Origin: Wenjunlia tyrosinilytica
GTDB lineage: Bacteria; Actinomycetota; Actinomycetes; Streptomycetales; Streptomycetaceae
Reading direction: 5' to 3'
NCBI RefSeq assembly: GCF_014646055.1
Contig: NZ_BMMS01000019.1
Coordinates: 145,449-183,254 of the forward strand
DNA: 37,806 bases
Shown: one piece after another, positions 1-9,237 of the stretch
Position numbering within the stretch: the first letter of the stretch is position 1
Layout of the letters: each line of letters opens with the position of its first letter
Program-made: the position numbers and the translations under genes
Notes under the pieces: generated by a model
Told to the model about the DNA's origin: nothing
The model's input: only the letters and a program-made list of their open reading frames with translations
The model's database searches: none

Positions 1-20
1 CACCGGGTCCCGGTCGGGCA

Positions 21-140
21 GGGGTATGGGGGTACCGTTTTTGGAATTGGTAGTGAATCCAGCACTGCACGCCCCCGCGTGCACCTCTCCGCAGACACGT
101 GAAATTGCACCACCTTTTCCAAAAACGTCCCCCATACCCC
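21..140. repeat. 120-bp imperfect palindromic element, copy 1
   Basis: Outer arms GGGGTATGGGGG (21-32) and CCCCCATACCCC (129-140) are exact complements. Inside them GTTTTTGGAA (37-46) pairs with TTCCAAAAAC. At the centre TGCACG and CGTGCA (about 66-83) form a separate hairpin. The arms are slightly asymmetric (TACC on the left against AC on the right), so the folded strand would have a bulge. A second copy of exactly the same length lies at 16332-16451. There is no coding potential and no transposase nearby. It could be a structured RNA, a MITE or REP-like element, or a folded recombination site; the sequence alone does not decide. Confidence 0.75.
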
Positions 141-142
141 CC

Positions 143-760
143 GCCGCTGGCCCTGCTTTTGGTCTTTCGCGCGGTAGCGCGCAATCAAGCCCGCCGCCCG
201 GGGGGGCAGGACCGTCAGTCCAGCGTGGCTGGGTCCCACCGCGGCTGGCGGGTTGGCCTCGCGCGAAGCGCGCTCACCCAACCGCCGCCCGCTCGCTCAC
301 CGCACCTGGCAGCTCGCCCCGGGTGTGCTGTCGCTTACCGGCCCGGGCGCCCCCGGCTCACCTCGCCAGCGCTTTTGGTCTTTCGCGCGGTAGCGCGCAA
401 TCAAGCCCGCCGCCCGGCGGCAGGACCGTCAGTCCAGCGTGGCTGGGTCCCACCGCGGCTGGCGGGTTGGCCTCGCGCGAAGCGCGCTCACCCAACCGCC
501 GCCCGCTCGCTCACCGCACCTGGCAGCTCGCCCCGGGTGTGCTGTCGCTTACCGGCCCGGGCGCCCCTGGCTCACCTTGCCAGCGCTTTTGATCTTTCGC
601 GCGGCAGCGCGCAGACCATCCCGCCGCCCGGCGGCAGGACCGTCAGTCCAGCGCGGCCGCTCCGCACTCCGGCTCCGCACTCCGGCTCCGCACTCCGATT
701 CCGACTCCTCGGGGCCGCGCGGCAGCGCGCGCAGACCGTCAGTCCAGTGCGACCGCCCCG
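143..760 (+). repeat. Array of about 215-bp hairpin-rich direct repeats, copy 1
   Basis: The landmark CTTTTGGTCTTTCGCGCGG or a close variant recurs at 156, 372 and 586, giving periods of 216 and 214. Each unit holds several short GC hairpins (GCGCGGTAGCGCGC and CGCGCGAAGCGCGC) and the phrase ACCGTCAGTCCAGCG. Units 1 and 2 are nearly identical. The third breaks down after about 75 bases, and a further fragment with the same phrase follows at about 711-760. The array starts immediately after the 120-bp palindrome and runs to within about 80 bases of the gatC promoter region. Open frames across it are by-products of GC-rich repeats. Confidence 0.8.
658..696. repeat. 13-bp tandem repeat, three copies
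   Basis: GGCTCCGCACTCC is present in three tandem copies, the first slightly diverged. It sits inside the decayed third unit of the larger array and looks like local slippage. Confidence 0.7.
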
Positions 761-838
761 CGCAGGGGTTCCCCCCCGCCTGCCCCCGCCGATCACCGCC
801 TCCCGCCGCCGGGCGGAAAAGCCGTGGCGCCGAAGCCA

Positions 839-844
839 TAGGAT
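839..844 (+). promoter_or_regulatory. Candidate -10 box for gatCAB
   Basis: TAGGAT matches an actinobacterial -10 hexamer and is the best candidate between the repeat field and gatC. The -35 region about 17 bases upstream (near GGAAAA) is a poor match, so this is tentative. Confidence 0.3.
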
Positions 845-891
845 TGGCCCCGAAGACTAGTCCGCATCACACTCACCCTGAGGACCGCTGC

Positions 892-1188
892 ATGCCTGGC
901 ATCACGCGCGAGGAGGTCGCCCACCTCGCTCGGCTGTCGCGCCTTGAGCTGAAGGACGAAGAGCTCGACCACTTCGCCGAGCAGCTCGACGCGATCATCG
1001 ACGCGGTGGCACGCGTCGGGGAGATCGCGGCCGACGACATCCCGCCCACCTCGCACCCTCTCCCGCTGACCAACGTCATGCGCCCCGACGAGGTCCGGCC
1101 CTCCCTCACCCCCCAGGAAGCCCTGGCCGGGGCCCCGGCCTCGGAGGAGCAGCGTTTCAAGGTGCCGCAGATCCTGGGAGAGGACTGA
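892..1188 (+). CDS. gatC: Asp-tRNA(Asn)/Glu-tRNA(Gln) amidotransferase subunit C
   Basis: This is the small scaffold subunit of the cytoplasmic GatCAB complex, which converts mischarged Glu-tRNA(Gln) and Asp-tRNA(Asn) to Gln-tRNA and Asn-tRNA. The product is 98 aa, normal for GatC. It begins [18 protein letters not shown], the typical N-terminal helix, and has the conserved C-terminal [10 protein letters not shown] stretch that wraps around GatA. The ATG at 892 is chosen because GAGGA lies 7 bases upstream and the homology starts there; the frame is open much further upstream, but only through repeats. gatA begins 5 bases after the stop, so the two genes are co-transcribed. Confidence 0.95.
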   Translation: MPGITREEVAHLARLSRLELKDEELDHFAEQLDAIIDAVARVGEIAADDIPPTSHPLPLTNVMRPDEVRPSLTPQEALAGAPASEEQRFKVPQILGED

Positions 1189-1193
1189 ACCAC

Positions 1194-2687
1194 ATGTCTG
1201 ACCTGACCAGGCTCACCGCGGCCGAGACCGCCGAGGCCGTCGCCTCCGGCAAGACCTCCGCCGTCGAGGTCGCCGAGGCCCACCTCGCCCGCATCGACGC
1301 GGTCGACGAGAAGGTCCACGCCTTCCTCCACGTCGACCGCGAGGGCGCCCTCACCGCCGCTCGCGCCGTCGACGACAAGCGGGCCAAGGGCGAGACCCTC
1401 GGCCCGCTCGCCGGTGTGCCGCTAGCTCTCAAGGACGTCTTCACCACCAGGGGCATCCCCACCACCGTCGGGTCGAAGATCCTCGAGGGCTGGATCCCCC
1501 CGTACGATGCCACCCTCACCCGCCGCCTCAAGGAAGCGGGCGTGGTGATCCTCGGCAAGACCAACATGGACGAGTTCGCCATGGGGTCCTCCACCGAGAA
1601 CAGCGCCTACGGCCCCACCGGCAACCCCTGGGACCTCACCCGTATCCCGGGCGGTTCCGGCGGCGGCTCGTCCGCCGCCCTCGCCTCCTACCAGGCCCCC
1701 CTGGCCATCGGCACGGACACCGGCGGTTCCATCCGCCAGCCCGCCGCCGTCACCGGCACCGTCGGCGTCAAGCCCACCTACGGCGCCGTCTCCCGCTACG
1801 GCCTGGTCGCCTTCTCCTCCTCCCTGGACCAGGGCGGCCCGTGCGCCCGCACGGTCCTGGACGCGGCCCTGCTCCACGAGGTCATCGCCGGCCACGACGC
1901 CCTTGATTCCACCTCCATCGACGCCCCGGTCCCGGCCGTGGTCGAGGCCGCGAAGCTCGGGAACGTCAAGGGCATGCGCATCGGCGTCGTGAAGGAGTTC
2001 TCCGGCGAGGGCTACCAGCCCGGCGTCGAGCAGCGCTTCCGGGAGGCAGTCGAGCTCCTGCGCGAGCTGGGCGCGGAGGTCGTGGAGATCTCCTGCCCGT
2101 CGTTCACCTACGCCCTCCCGGCGTACTACCTCATCGCCCCGAGCGAGGCCTCCTCGAACCTCGCCCGCTTCGACGCCATGCGCTACGGCCTGCGTGTCGG
2201 CGACGACGCCACGCACTCGGCGGAGGAGGTCACCGCCCTCACCCGCGCGGCCGGGTTCGGCCCCGAGGTCAAGCGCCGGATCATGCTCGGCACGTACGCC
2301 CTCAGCTCCGGTTACTACGACGCGTACTACGGGCAGGCGCAGAAGGTGCGCACGCTGATCACCCAGGACTTCGCCAGGGCCTTCGACCAGGTGGACGTGC
2401 TGGTCTCCCCGACCACGCCCACGACCGCCTTCCCGATCGGTGAGCGCGCCGACGACCCCATGGCCATGTACCTGGCGGACCTGTGCACCATTCCGTCCAA
2501 CCTTGCGGGCAACGCGGCGATGTCCCTGCCGTGCGGCCTGGCGCCCGAGGACGGGCTCCCCGTCGGCCTGCAGATCATCGCCCCGACGATGGCCGATGAC
2601 CGGCTCTACCGTGTCGGTTCCGCGGTCGAGGCCGCGTTCACCGCACGCTGGGGTCACCCGCTGCTTGAGGAGGCACCGTCACTGTGA
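1194..2687 (+). CDS. gatA: Asp-tRNA(Asn)/Glu-tRNA(Gln) amidotransferase subunit A
   Basis: GatA is the amidase subunit that releases ammonia from glutamine for GatB. The 497-aa length is standard. The amidase signature is intact: Lys80 in PLALKD, cis-Ser155 in GGSGGGSS, and nucleophile Ser179 in DTGGSIRQ form the Ser-cisSer-Lys triad by alignment with known GatA proteins. The ATG at 1194 follows GGAGAGGA with good spacing. The stop overlaps the GTG start of the next small gene (GTGA), which indicates translational coupling. Confidence 0.96.
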   Translation: MSDLTRLTAAETAEAVASGKTSAVEVAEAHLARIDAVDEKVHAFLHVDREGALTAARAVDDKRAKGETLGPLAGVPLALKDVFTTRGIPTTVGSKILEGWIPPYDATLTRRLKEAGVVILGKTNMDEFAMGSSTENSAYGPTGNPWDLTRIPGGSGGGSSAALASYQAPLAIGTDTGGSIRQPAAVTGTVGVKPTYGAVSRYGLVAFSSSLDQGGPCARTVLDAALLHEVIAGHDALDSTSIDAPVPAVVEAAKLGNVKGMRIGVVKEFSGEGYQPGVEQRFREAVELLRELGAEVVEISCPSFTYALPAYYLIAPSEASSNLARFDAMRYGLRVGDDATHSAEEVTALTRAAGFGPEVKRRIMLGTYALSSGYYDAYYGQAQKVRTLITQDFARAFDQVDVLVSPTTPTTAFPIGERADDPMAMYLADLCTIPSNLAGNAAMSLPCGLAPEDGLPVGLQIIAPTMADDRLYRVGSAVEAAFTARWGHPLLEEAPSL

Positions 2688-2923
2688 GCAAGCTGGCCAA
2701 AGCCAAGAACTTCAGGAAGAGCAAGACCGGCACGTACCTGTCGATCGGCACCACCCTCTTCGGCGCGATCAGCGTGGCGAAGCAGGCGAAGCACGCGAGG
2801 GGCGAGGGCGACAAGCTCCAGCTCCTCGACGCGGCCGTCAGCGCGGCCGCCATCGCCACCGGTGTGGCCCTGCTGGTGCGTGAACTGCGCCGCCGTGACC
2901 ACGGCGACATCCTGGCCGACTGA
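2684..2923 (+). CDS. Small membrane protein in the gat operon
   Basis: This 79-aa protein has an unknown function. It starts with GTG overlapping the gatA stop by 4 bases. The N-terminus is basic ([16 protein letters not shown]), with two hydrophobic stretches at about residues 19-32 and 46-65 and an Arg-rich segment (RELRRRD) after the second, consistent with a small inner-membrane protein. It lies between gatA and gatB and is probably co-translated with them. I believe similar proteins occur at this place in other streptomycetes, but that is from memory. Nothing in the sequence links it chemically to amidation. Confidence 0.8.
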   Translation: MSKLAKAKNFRKSKTGTYLSIGTTLFGAISVAKQAKHARGEGDKLQLLDAAVSAAAIATGVALLVRELRRRDHGDILAD

Positions 2924-2982
2924 GCCCAATGAGCCTGGGCCCAATGAGCCGACCGACCGGCTGACTGAGAGGTATGGAGACT

Positions 2983-4488
2983 GTGAGCGTCATGGACCTG
3001 GTGTCGTACGAGGACGCCCTGGCGTCGTACGACCCGGTGATGGGCCTCGAGGTCCACGTCGAGCTGGGCACGAACACCAAGATGTTCTGCGGCTGCGCGA
3101 CCACGTTCGGCGCCGAGCCGAACAGCCAGGTCTGCCCGACCTGCCTGGGCCTGCCCGGTTCGCTGCCGGTGGTCAACGCCACCGCCGTCGAGTCGGCGGT
3201 CCGCATCGGCCTGGCGCTGAACTGCGAGATCGCCGAGTGGTGCCGGTTCGCCCGGAAGAACTACTTCTACCCGGACATGCCGAAGAACTTCCAGACCTCG
3301 CAGTACGACGAGCCGATCGCCTTCAACGGCTATCTGGACGTCGAGGTCGACGGCGAGACCTTCCGGGTGGAGATCGAGCGCGCCCACATGGAGGAGGACA
3401 CCGGCAAGTCCACGCACGTGGGCGGTGCCACCGGCCGCATCCACGGCGCCGACCACTCCCTGCTGGACTACAACCGCGCCGGCATCCCGCTCATCGAGAT
3501 CGTCACCAAGCCCATCGAGGGCGCGGGGGAGCGGGCTCCCGAGGTGGCGAAGGCGTACGTCGCCGAGCTGCGTGAGCTGATCCGGGCCCTGGGTGTGTCC
3601 GAGGCCCGGATGGAGCTCGGCCAGATGCGCTGCGACGCGAATGTGTCGCTGCGCCCCATCGGCCGGGAGAAGTACGGCACCCGCAGCGAGACCAAGAACG
3701 TCAACTCGCTGCGGTCGGTCGAGCGGGCCGTCCGCTTCGAGATCCAGCGGCACGCCACCGTCCTCAAGGAGGGCGGGACGATCGTGCAGGAGACCCGCCA
3801 CTTCCACGAGGACGACGGCACCACGACCGCCGGCCGGGTGAAGGAGGAGGCGGAGGACTACCGCTACTTCCCCGAGCCCGACCTCGTTCCGGTGGCCCCG
3901 TCCCGTGACTGGGTGGAGGAGCTGCGCGGCACCCTTCCGGAGCTGCCGCGGGTGCGCCGCCGACGCGTCCAGGCGGATTGGGGGCTGTCCGACCACGAGA
4001 TGCAGTCCGTGCTCAACGCGGGCGCGATCGACCTCATCCTCGAGACGATCGACGCCGGGGCCCCGGCGGACGCCGCCCGCAAGTGGTGGATGGGCGAGCT
4101 GTCCCGCCGGGCGAACGAGGACGGCGTGGAGCTGTCCGCGCTCGCCATCACCCCGACCGAGGTGGCCCGTGTCTCGGCGCTGGTCGTGGAGGGCTCGCTC
4201 AACGACAAGCTGGCCCGCCAGGTCATCGAGGGCGTCCTCGGCGGCGAGGGCGACCCGGACACGGTCGTCGAGAAGCGCGGTCTGAGGATCGTGTCGGACG
4301 AGGGCGCGCTGGGCACGGCGGTGGACGAGGCGATCGCCGCCAACCCGGGTGTCGCGGACAAGATCCGCGACGGCAAGGTCGCGGCGGCGGGCGCCCTGGT
4401 GGGCGCGGTCATGAAGGCCACCCGAGGCCAGGCCGACGCCGCCCGGGTCAAGGACCTGATCCTGGAGAAGCTCGGCGCCCAGGGCTGA
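2983..4488 (+). CDS. gatB: Asp-tRNA(Asn)/Glu-tRNA(Gln) amidotransferase subunit B
   Basis: GatB binds the mischarged tRNA and phosphorylates and amidates its aminoacyl group with ammonia from GatA. The family N-terminus ([14 protein letters not shown]) and the signature around [14 protein letters not shown] are present. The Cys pair of the zinc site is visible in MFCGC and CPTC, and the C-terminal YqeY-like tail domain ends near [20 protein letters not shown]. Three starts are possible: ATG 2974 (only one base after GAGAGG), GTG 2983 (10 bases after it) and ATG 2992. GTG 2983 has the most usual spacing. The protein is about 501 aa. Confidence 0.94.
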   Translation: MSVMDLVSYEDALASYDPVMGLEVHVELGTNTKMFCGCATTFGAEPNSQVCPTCLGLPGSLPVVNATAVESAVRIGLALNCEIAEWCRFARKNYFYPDMPKNFQTSQYDEPIAFNGYLDVEVDGETFRVEIERAHMEEDTGKSTHVGGATGRIHGADHSLLDYNRAGIPLIEIVTKPIEGAGERAPEVAKAYVAELRELIRALGVSEARMELGQMRCDANVSLRPIGREKYGTRSETKNVNSLRSVERAVRFEIQRHATVLKEGGTIVQETRHFHEDDGTTTAGRVKEEAEDYRYFPEPDLVPVAPSRDWVEELRGTLPELPRVRRRRVQADWGLSDHEMQSVLNAGAIDLILETIDAGAPADAARKWWMGELSRRANEDGVELSALAITPTEVARVSALVVEGSLNDKLARQVIEGVLGGEGDPDTVVEKRGLRIVSDEGALGTAVDEAIAANPGVADKIRDGKVAAAGALVGAVMKATRGQADAARVKDLILEKLGAQG

Positions 4489-4532
4489 TCCCGCGGCCCG
4501 ACAACGCGTCAAGAACACAGCGCCGACAGTGC

Positions 4533-4572
4533 GTTCAGGGGCGGCCCGCCCACCTGGGGGCCGCCCCTGAAC
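4533..4572 (+). terminator. Terminator hairpin after gatB
   Basis: A perfect 15-bp stem (GTTCAGGGGCGGCCC, 4533-4547, with 4558-4572) and a 10-base loop lie 44 bases after the gatB stop. There is no T-run, as is common for Streptomyces terminators. Confidence 0.8.
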
Positions 4573-4681
4573 GTTCCCGCCCGGACACCCGGCAGCCTTC
4601 CGCAGTCCACCCCTTCCTACTACTGTCCGACCCGCCGCGCACACCCCGACGCGGTCGCACAGGATCCAGGGAGGGTTCCGT

Positions 4682-6802
4682 TTGTCACCCGACTTCTCTC
4701 GCAGGCGCTTGCTGGCGGCGGGCGCCGGTACCGCAGGAGCCGCAGCCGCCGCCTCCGTTCTGCCCCCGTCGCTCCAGGCCGCGCTTGCCGCGGAGCCTGC
4801 GCGCGGCGGGCTCGGCGCCATCAAGCACGTCGTTCTCCTTATGCAGGAGAACCGTTCCTTCGACCACCTCTTCGGCACTCTCCGCGGCGTCCGAGGCTTC
4901 AGCGACCGCAACGCGATCGCCCTGCCCGGCACGGGAGGCACCCCCGGCACCCCCGGCAAGCCCGTTTTCGAGCAGCCCGCCGACCCCGGCCGCACCGTCC
5001 TTCCCTTCCCCGTCCGCGGCGCCGCCGAGACCCAGAAGAAGGACCTCCAGTACATCGGCGCCCTCGACCACAGCTGGGACGGCGGCAACTCCGCCTGGCA
5101 CGGCGGCTGGATGGACAACTGGATCTCCGCGAAGTCCGCGGCCACCATGGCGTACTACGACCGCCGTGACGTGCCGTTGCACTACGAGCTCGCCGACACC
5201 TTCACGATCTGCGACGCCTACCACTCCTCGATCCACTCCTCCACCAGCCCCAACCGCAACCACTGGGTCAGCGGCTGGACCGGCTACGAGGCCGACGGCG
5301 AGCGCGCGGTCGACAACGATGCCTACGACGAGGACACCCACCCCGGCTACACCTGGCCCACCTACGCCGAGCGGCTGGAGAAGGCAGGGCGGACCTGGAA
5401 GGTCTACCAGGAGTGGGACAACTACCAGGACAACAACCTGGAGTTCTACGCCACCTTCAAGGCCGTCGCCCGCAAGGCCCTCGCCAAGGCCGGTGACTTC
5501 AAGAGCCTCGACAGCTTCTACAGCGCGGTCTTCAAGGCGAACCCCACGGAGCAGGAGCGCCTGCTCGGCCTGCTGGAGGACGGCGTCAAGGCCCTGTCCA
5601 AGGCGGACCGCGGCCTCTACGAGCGTGCCCTTCGCCGAGGCCGCCCTCACACCCTCGCCGAGGACTTCCGCGCCGACGTGGCCGCCGGCCGCCTGCCCGA
5701 GGTCACCTACCTGGTGCCCTCCGCCGCCGACTCCGAGCACCCCAGCGCCTCCTCGCCGATCGCCAGCGCCACCATCACCTACCAGGTGCTGGACGCCCTC
5801 GCCTCCCACCCCGAGGTCTGGCGCCACACGGCCGTCTTCATCACCTACGACGAGAACGACGGCTTCTTCGACCACGTCCCGCCGCCGGTGCCCTCGTCGC
5901 AGGACCCGCACGGCAAGGACGAGATCTGGAAGGGCCGCCCGACCGGCCTGGGCGTGCGCGTGCCCCTGCTCGTCGTCTCGCCGTGGACCGTCGGCGGCTA
6001 CGCCTGCTCCGAGGTCTTCGACCACACCTCCCAGATCCGCTTCCTCGAGAAGTGGCTGGGCATCGAGGAGCCCAACATCACCCCCTGGCGCCGCCAGGTC
6101 ACCGGCGACCTCACCTCCGCCTTCGACTTCAAGCGCGGCCGCGGCCTCCCGGAGCTGGACCGGCCCGGCCCCGTCCCGCCCTTCACCGGCCGCTGGAACC
6201 CCGCCCCGCCCGCCGACCAGCGGATGCCCGCGCAGGAGCCCGGCACCCGCCGCGCCCGCCCCCTGCCGTACCAGCCCAACGCCCAGGGCCATGTGGACGG
6301 GGGCACCTTCCGCCTGACCCTCACCAACACGGGCCGCTCCAGCGTGCACTTCGCGCTCTACCCGTACGCGGGCGAGTTCACCGCCCCGCAGCACCAGGAC
6401 GTGCGCAGGAAGGGCGTCTGGCAGGTGCCGCTGCCCGGCGAGCGGTACAACTTCACCGTCACCGGCCCGAACGGCTTCCGCCGTGAGTTCGCCGGTTCCC
6501 GCGACGGCTGCGCCGAGGTCTGCGCCCATATCGACGCGGGGGACCGGGTAGTGCATCTGACGCTGTCCAACCACGGCGACGACGACGCGGTCTTCACGCT
6601 CCACCCCAACGCCTACGCCGAGGACCGTGCCGCCCGCGCACGCCATGTCCCGATCAAGGCAGGCAAGAGCCGTACCATCGCCTACTCGGCCGACCGCGAC
6701 CACGGCTGGTACGACGTGACGCTCACCACACCCGCCGATCCCGCCTTCCACAGGCGCCTCATGGGCCACATCGAGAACGGCGGGGAGAGCGTCACCGGAT
6801 GA
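4682..6802 (+). CDS. Tat-exported phosphocholine-preferring phospholipase C
   Basis: This enzyme hydrolyses phospholipid head groups outside the cell and belongs to the phospholipase C/acid phosphatase phosphoesterase family. The 706-aa product starts with a Tat signal (SRRRLLAAGAGTAG, cleavage probably near residue 37). The catalytic N-terminal motif HVVLLMQENRSFDHLFG (about residues 49-65, with Glu56-Asn57) and the later TYDENDGFFDHVPPP metal-site motif are intact. Two C-terminal DUF756-type beta domains follow (about 510-700). The TTG start at 4682 is chosen because AGGGAGGG lies 6 bases upstream. It stands alone between terminator-like sequence and the MMPL gene. Phosphate control would be expected for this class, but I see no clear PHO box. 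Confidence 0.93.
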   Translation: MSPDFSRRRLLAAGAGTAGAAAAASVLPPSLQAALAAEPARGGLGAIKHVVLLMQENRSFDHLFGTLRGVRGFSDRNAIALPGTGGTPGTPGKPVFEQPADPGRTVLPFPVRGAAETQKKDLQYIGALDHSWDGGNSAWHGGWMDNWISAKSAATMAYYDRRDVPLHYELADTFTICDAYHSSIHSSTSPNRNHWVSGWTGYEADGERAVDNDAYDEDTHPGYTWPTYAERLEKAGRTWKVYQEWDNYQDNNLEFYATFKAVARKALAKAGDFKSLDSFYSAVFKANPTEQERLLGLLEDGVKALSKADRGLYERALRRGRPHTLAEDFRADVAAGRLPEVTYLVPSAADSEHPSASSPIASATITYQVLDALASHPEVWRHTAVFITYDENDGFFDHVPPPVPSSQDPHGKDEIWKGRPTGLGVRVPLLVVSPWTVGGYACSEVFDHTSQIRFLEKWLGIEEPNITPWRRQVTGDLTSAFDFKRGRGLPELDRPGPVPPFTGRWNPAPPADQRMPAQEPGTRRARPLPYQPNAQGHVDGGTFRLTLTNTGRSSVHFALYPYAGEFTAPQHQDVRRKGVWQVPLPGERYNFTVTGPNGFRREFAGSRDGCAEVCAHIDAGDRVVHLTLSNHGDDDAVFTLHPNAYAEDRAARARHVPIKAGKSRTIAYSADRDHGWYDVTLTTPADPAFHRRLMGHIENGGESVTG

Positions 6803-6989
6803 TTTGGCCCCATTCGGGACCTTGTGCCTAGGGGTTTATGGGGACTTTATGCCCCTGTGAGCGTGGCCACTGGCGTCTGGTTCCCGCCGCATTCCGTGCC
6901 AGAGTGGAGAGCCAAGGGAGCGGTCCTCGACTGCGAGGCCCGCTCCTTCGGTCTGCTCATAGAAGCCACGGAAGCGGGGAAGTACGCCC

Positions 6990-9209
6990 ATGGCCGCTCT
7001 GGCCCGCTGGTGTCTCGGGCACCGCCTTGTCGTCGTCATCCTCTGGGTGTCGGCGCTTCTTGGCGTCGCCGTCACCGGAACCGTGGCCGGGACGCAGTAC
7101 TCCAACGCCTACGACGTGCCGGGCACCGAGTCCACCCACGCCATCGCCCTGCTCCACAAGGCATTTCCGCAGGCCTCCGGCGACACCGACACCGTGGTGT
7201 GGAAGACCGACGGCCACACCCACACCTCCGTGCGGGACGAGGCTGTTCACCGGCGCATGGACCACGCGCTGAAGGAGATCTCCGCACTGCCGGGCGTCTC
7301 CACGGTCAACAGCCCCTACCGCGCCGAGGGCTCCGGGCAGATCAGCAGGGACGGCTCCACCGCCTACGCACAACTCGTCTTCGACGCCCAGGCCGGCCAA
7401 CTCCACGCCGCACAGGTCAAGAAGGTCGTCGACACAGCCAAGTCCGCGCAGGACAAGGGCCTCGACGTCGAACTCGGCGGCAGCGCCATCAGCCGCACCG
7501 AGAAGCCACCCGCGCACATCAGCGAGATCGTCGGCCTCGCCGCGGCCGCCGCGGTGCTGCTGTTCGCCTTCGGCTCGCTGACCGCGATGCTTCTGCCCAT
7601 CATCACCGCGGTGGTCAGCGTCGGCATGGCCATGCTCGGTATCGGCCTGCTCAGCCACACCATGGTCGTCGCGGAGTTCGCCCCCATGCTCGGCATGCTG
7701 ATCGGGCTCGGTGTGGGCATCGACTACGCCCTGTTCATCGTCACCCGCCACCGCCGCGGGCTCAAACAGGGCCTGTCCGTCCAGGAGTCCGCCGCACGGG
7801 CGGTCAACACCTCCGGACGGGCCGTCGTCTTCGCGGGCGCCACCGTCTGCATCGCTCTGCTCGGCATGCTCGTGCTGCGTCTGAGCTTCCTCAACGGGGT
7901 CGCGGTCGCCGCCGCCGTCACCGTCGTGCTGACCGTCCTGGCCTCCGTCACCCTCCTGCCCGCCATGCTCGGCCTGCTCGGACCTCGCGTCCTCAGCCGC
8001 CGCGACCGCCGCCGCCTCGCCGAGCACGGTCCCGAGCCCGAGATGGCCACGGGCCTCGCCGCCCGCTGGTCCGCTTTCGTCGAGCGCCATCCGCGTGCCC
8101 TCGCCGCCGTCTCCGCCGCGGTGATGCTCGCTCTGGCCGTGCCCACCCTCGCCCTGCACCTCGGCTCCTCCGACCAGGGCAACAACCCGGCCGCCTCCAC
8201 CACCCGCAAGGCGTACGACATGATCGCCGAGGGCTTCGGCCCCGGCGTCAACGGACCGCTCCAACTCGTGGCCGAGACCCCGCACCCCGGTGACCGGGTG
8301 GCGCTGCACGACCTGGTGGAGACCCTGCGCCACACCCCCGGAGTGGCCGCAGCCCAGCCCGTGCCGACCGGGGAGAACGCCGGTGCCTCCATCGGCATCA
8401 TCGAGGTCGTCCCCACCTCCGCCCCGCAGGACCAGGCCACCGACAAGCTCATCAACCACCTGCGCGACGACGTGATCCCCGAGGCGGAGGACGGAACGAC
8501 ACTCGACGTCCACGTGGGCGGAGTGACCGCCACCTACAAGGACTTCGCCTCCGTGCTCGTCGGCAAGCTGCCGCTCTTCGTCGGAGTGATCGTCGCGCTG
8601 GGCTTCGTCCTTCTCCTGCTGGCCTTCCGCAGCCTCGGCGTACCGCTGACGGCCGCCGCGATGAACCTGCTGGCGGCGGCGGCCTCGTTCGGCATCGTGG
8701 TCGCGATCTTCCAGTGGGGGTGGGGCGCCGAGCTCATCGGGGTCGGCCGGGCGGGGCCGATAGAACCGTTCCTGCCCGTGATCATGATCTCCATCCTCTT
8801 CGGCCTGTCCATGGACTACCAGGTCTTCCTGGTCAGCCGGATGCACGAGGAATGGGCCCAGACCCGCGACAACCGGGTCGCCGTCCGCGTCGGGCTCTCC
8901 GAGACCAGCCGGGTGATCAACTCGGCGGCGGTGATCATGATCTGCGTCTTCGGCGCGTTCGTGCTCAGCGGGGACCGGGTGATCGGGATGTTCGGCATCG
9001 GCCTGGCCGCCGCCGTCGCTCTGGACGCCTTCGTGCTGCGCACCCTGCTGGTCCCCGCGATCATGCATCTGCTCGGCCGCGCCAACTGGTGGCTGCCCGG
9101 CCGGCTGGACCGCCGCCTGCCGCGTCTGACGGTCGAGCCCGAGGAGGAGTCGGTCGAGCCGGTCTCCGTCTCGGAGCTGGACGACGCCCCGAAACAGCTC
9201 AGCGCCTAG
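6990..9209 (+). CDS. MMPL-family RND transporter
   Basis: This 739-aa inner-membrane exporter of the MMPL/RND type has two repeated halves, each with one N-terminal TM helix, a periplasm-side soluble domain, and five clustered TM helices. The proton-relay motif appears twice: GIDYALFIVTRHR (Asp near residue 247) and GLSMDYQVFLVSRMHEEW (Asp near 608). In actinobacteria such proteins usually export lipids, glycopeptidolipids or polyketides. No substrate gene is adjacent, so the cargo is unknown. GGGGAAG 9 bases before ATG 6990 supports the start. The gene converges on the next one with 28 bases between the stops. Confidence 0.93.
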   Translation: MAALARWCLGHRLVVVILWVSALLGVAVTGTVAGTQYSNAYDVPGTESTHAIALLHKAFPQASGDTDTVVWKTDGHTHTSVRDEAVHRRMDHALKEISALPGVSTVNSPYRAEGSGQISRDGSTAYAQLVFDAQAGQLHAAQVKKVVDTAKSAQDKGLDVELGGSAISRTEKPPAHISEIVGLAAAAAVLLFAFGSLTAMLLPIITAVVSVGMAMLGIGLLSHTMVVAEFAPMLGMLIGLGVGIDYALFIVTRHRRGLKQGLSVQESAARAVNTSGRAVVFAGATVCIALLGMLVLRLSFLNGVAVAAAVTVVLTVLASVTLLPAMLGLLGPRVLSRRDRRRLAEHGPEPEMATGLAARWSAFVERHPRALAAVSAAVMLALAVPTLALHLGSSDQGNNPAASTTRKAYDMIAEGFGPGVNGPLQLVAETPHPGDRVALHDLVETLRHTPGVAAAQPVPTGENAGASIGIIEVVPTSAPQDQATDKLINHLRDDVIPEAEDGTTLDVHVGGVTATYKDFASVLVGKLPLFVGVIVALGFVLLLLAFRSLGVPLTAAAMNLLAAAASFGIVVAIFQWGWGAELIGVGRAGPIEPFLPVIMISILFGLSMDYQVFLVSRMHEEWAQTRDNRVAVRVGLSETSRVINSAAVIMICVFGAFVLSGDRVIGMFGIGLAAAVALDAFVLRTLLVPAIMHLLGRANWWLPGRLDRRLPRLTVEPEEESVEPVSVSELDDAPKQLSA

Positions 9210-9237
9210 CCGCCACAGCCGGAGCGGGCCACAAGGA

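Noticed and set aside
26..860. Long plus-strand reading frames across the first repeat field
   Set aside because: They follow the hairpin repeats, have no ribosome site and give Arg/Pro/Ala-rich products that repeat with the DNA unit.
2638..5148. Minus-strand frame of 836 codons opposite gatB and its neighbours
   Set aside because: It is antisense to well-supported genes and arises from high third-position GC.
3978..6317. Plus-strand frame of 779 codons spanning the gatB end and phospholipase C
   Set aside because: It crosses the terminator hairpin in a frame shifted from both real genes and gives a low-complexity Arg/Pro/Ser product.
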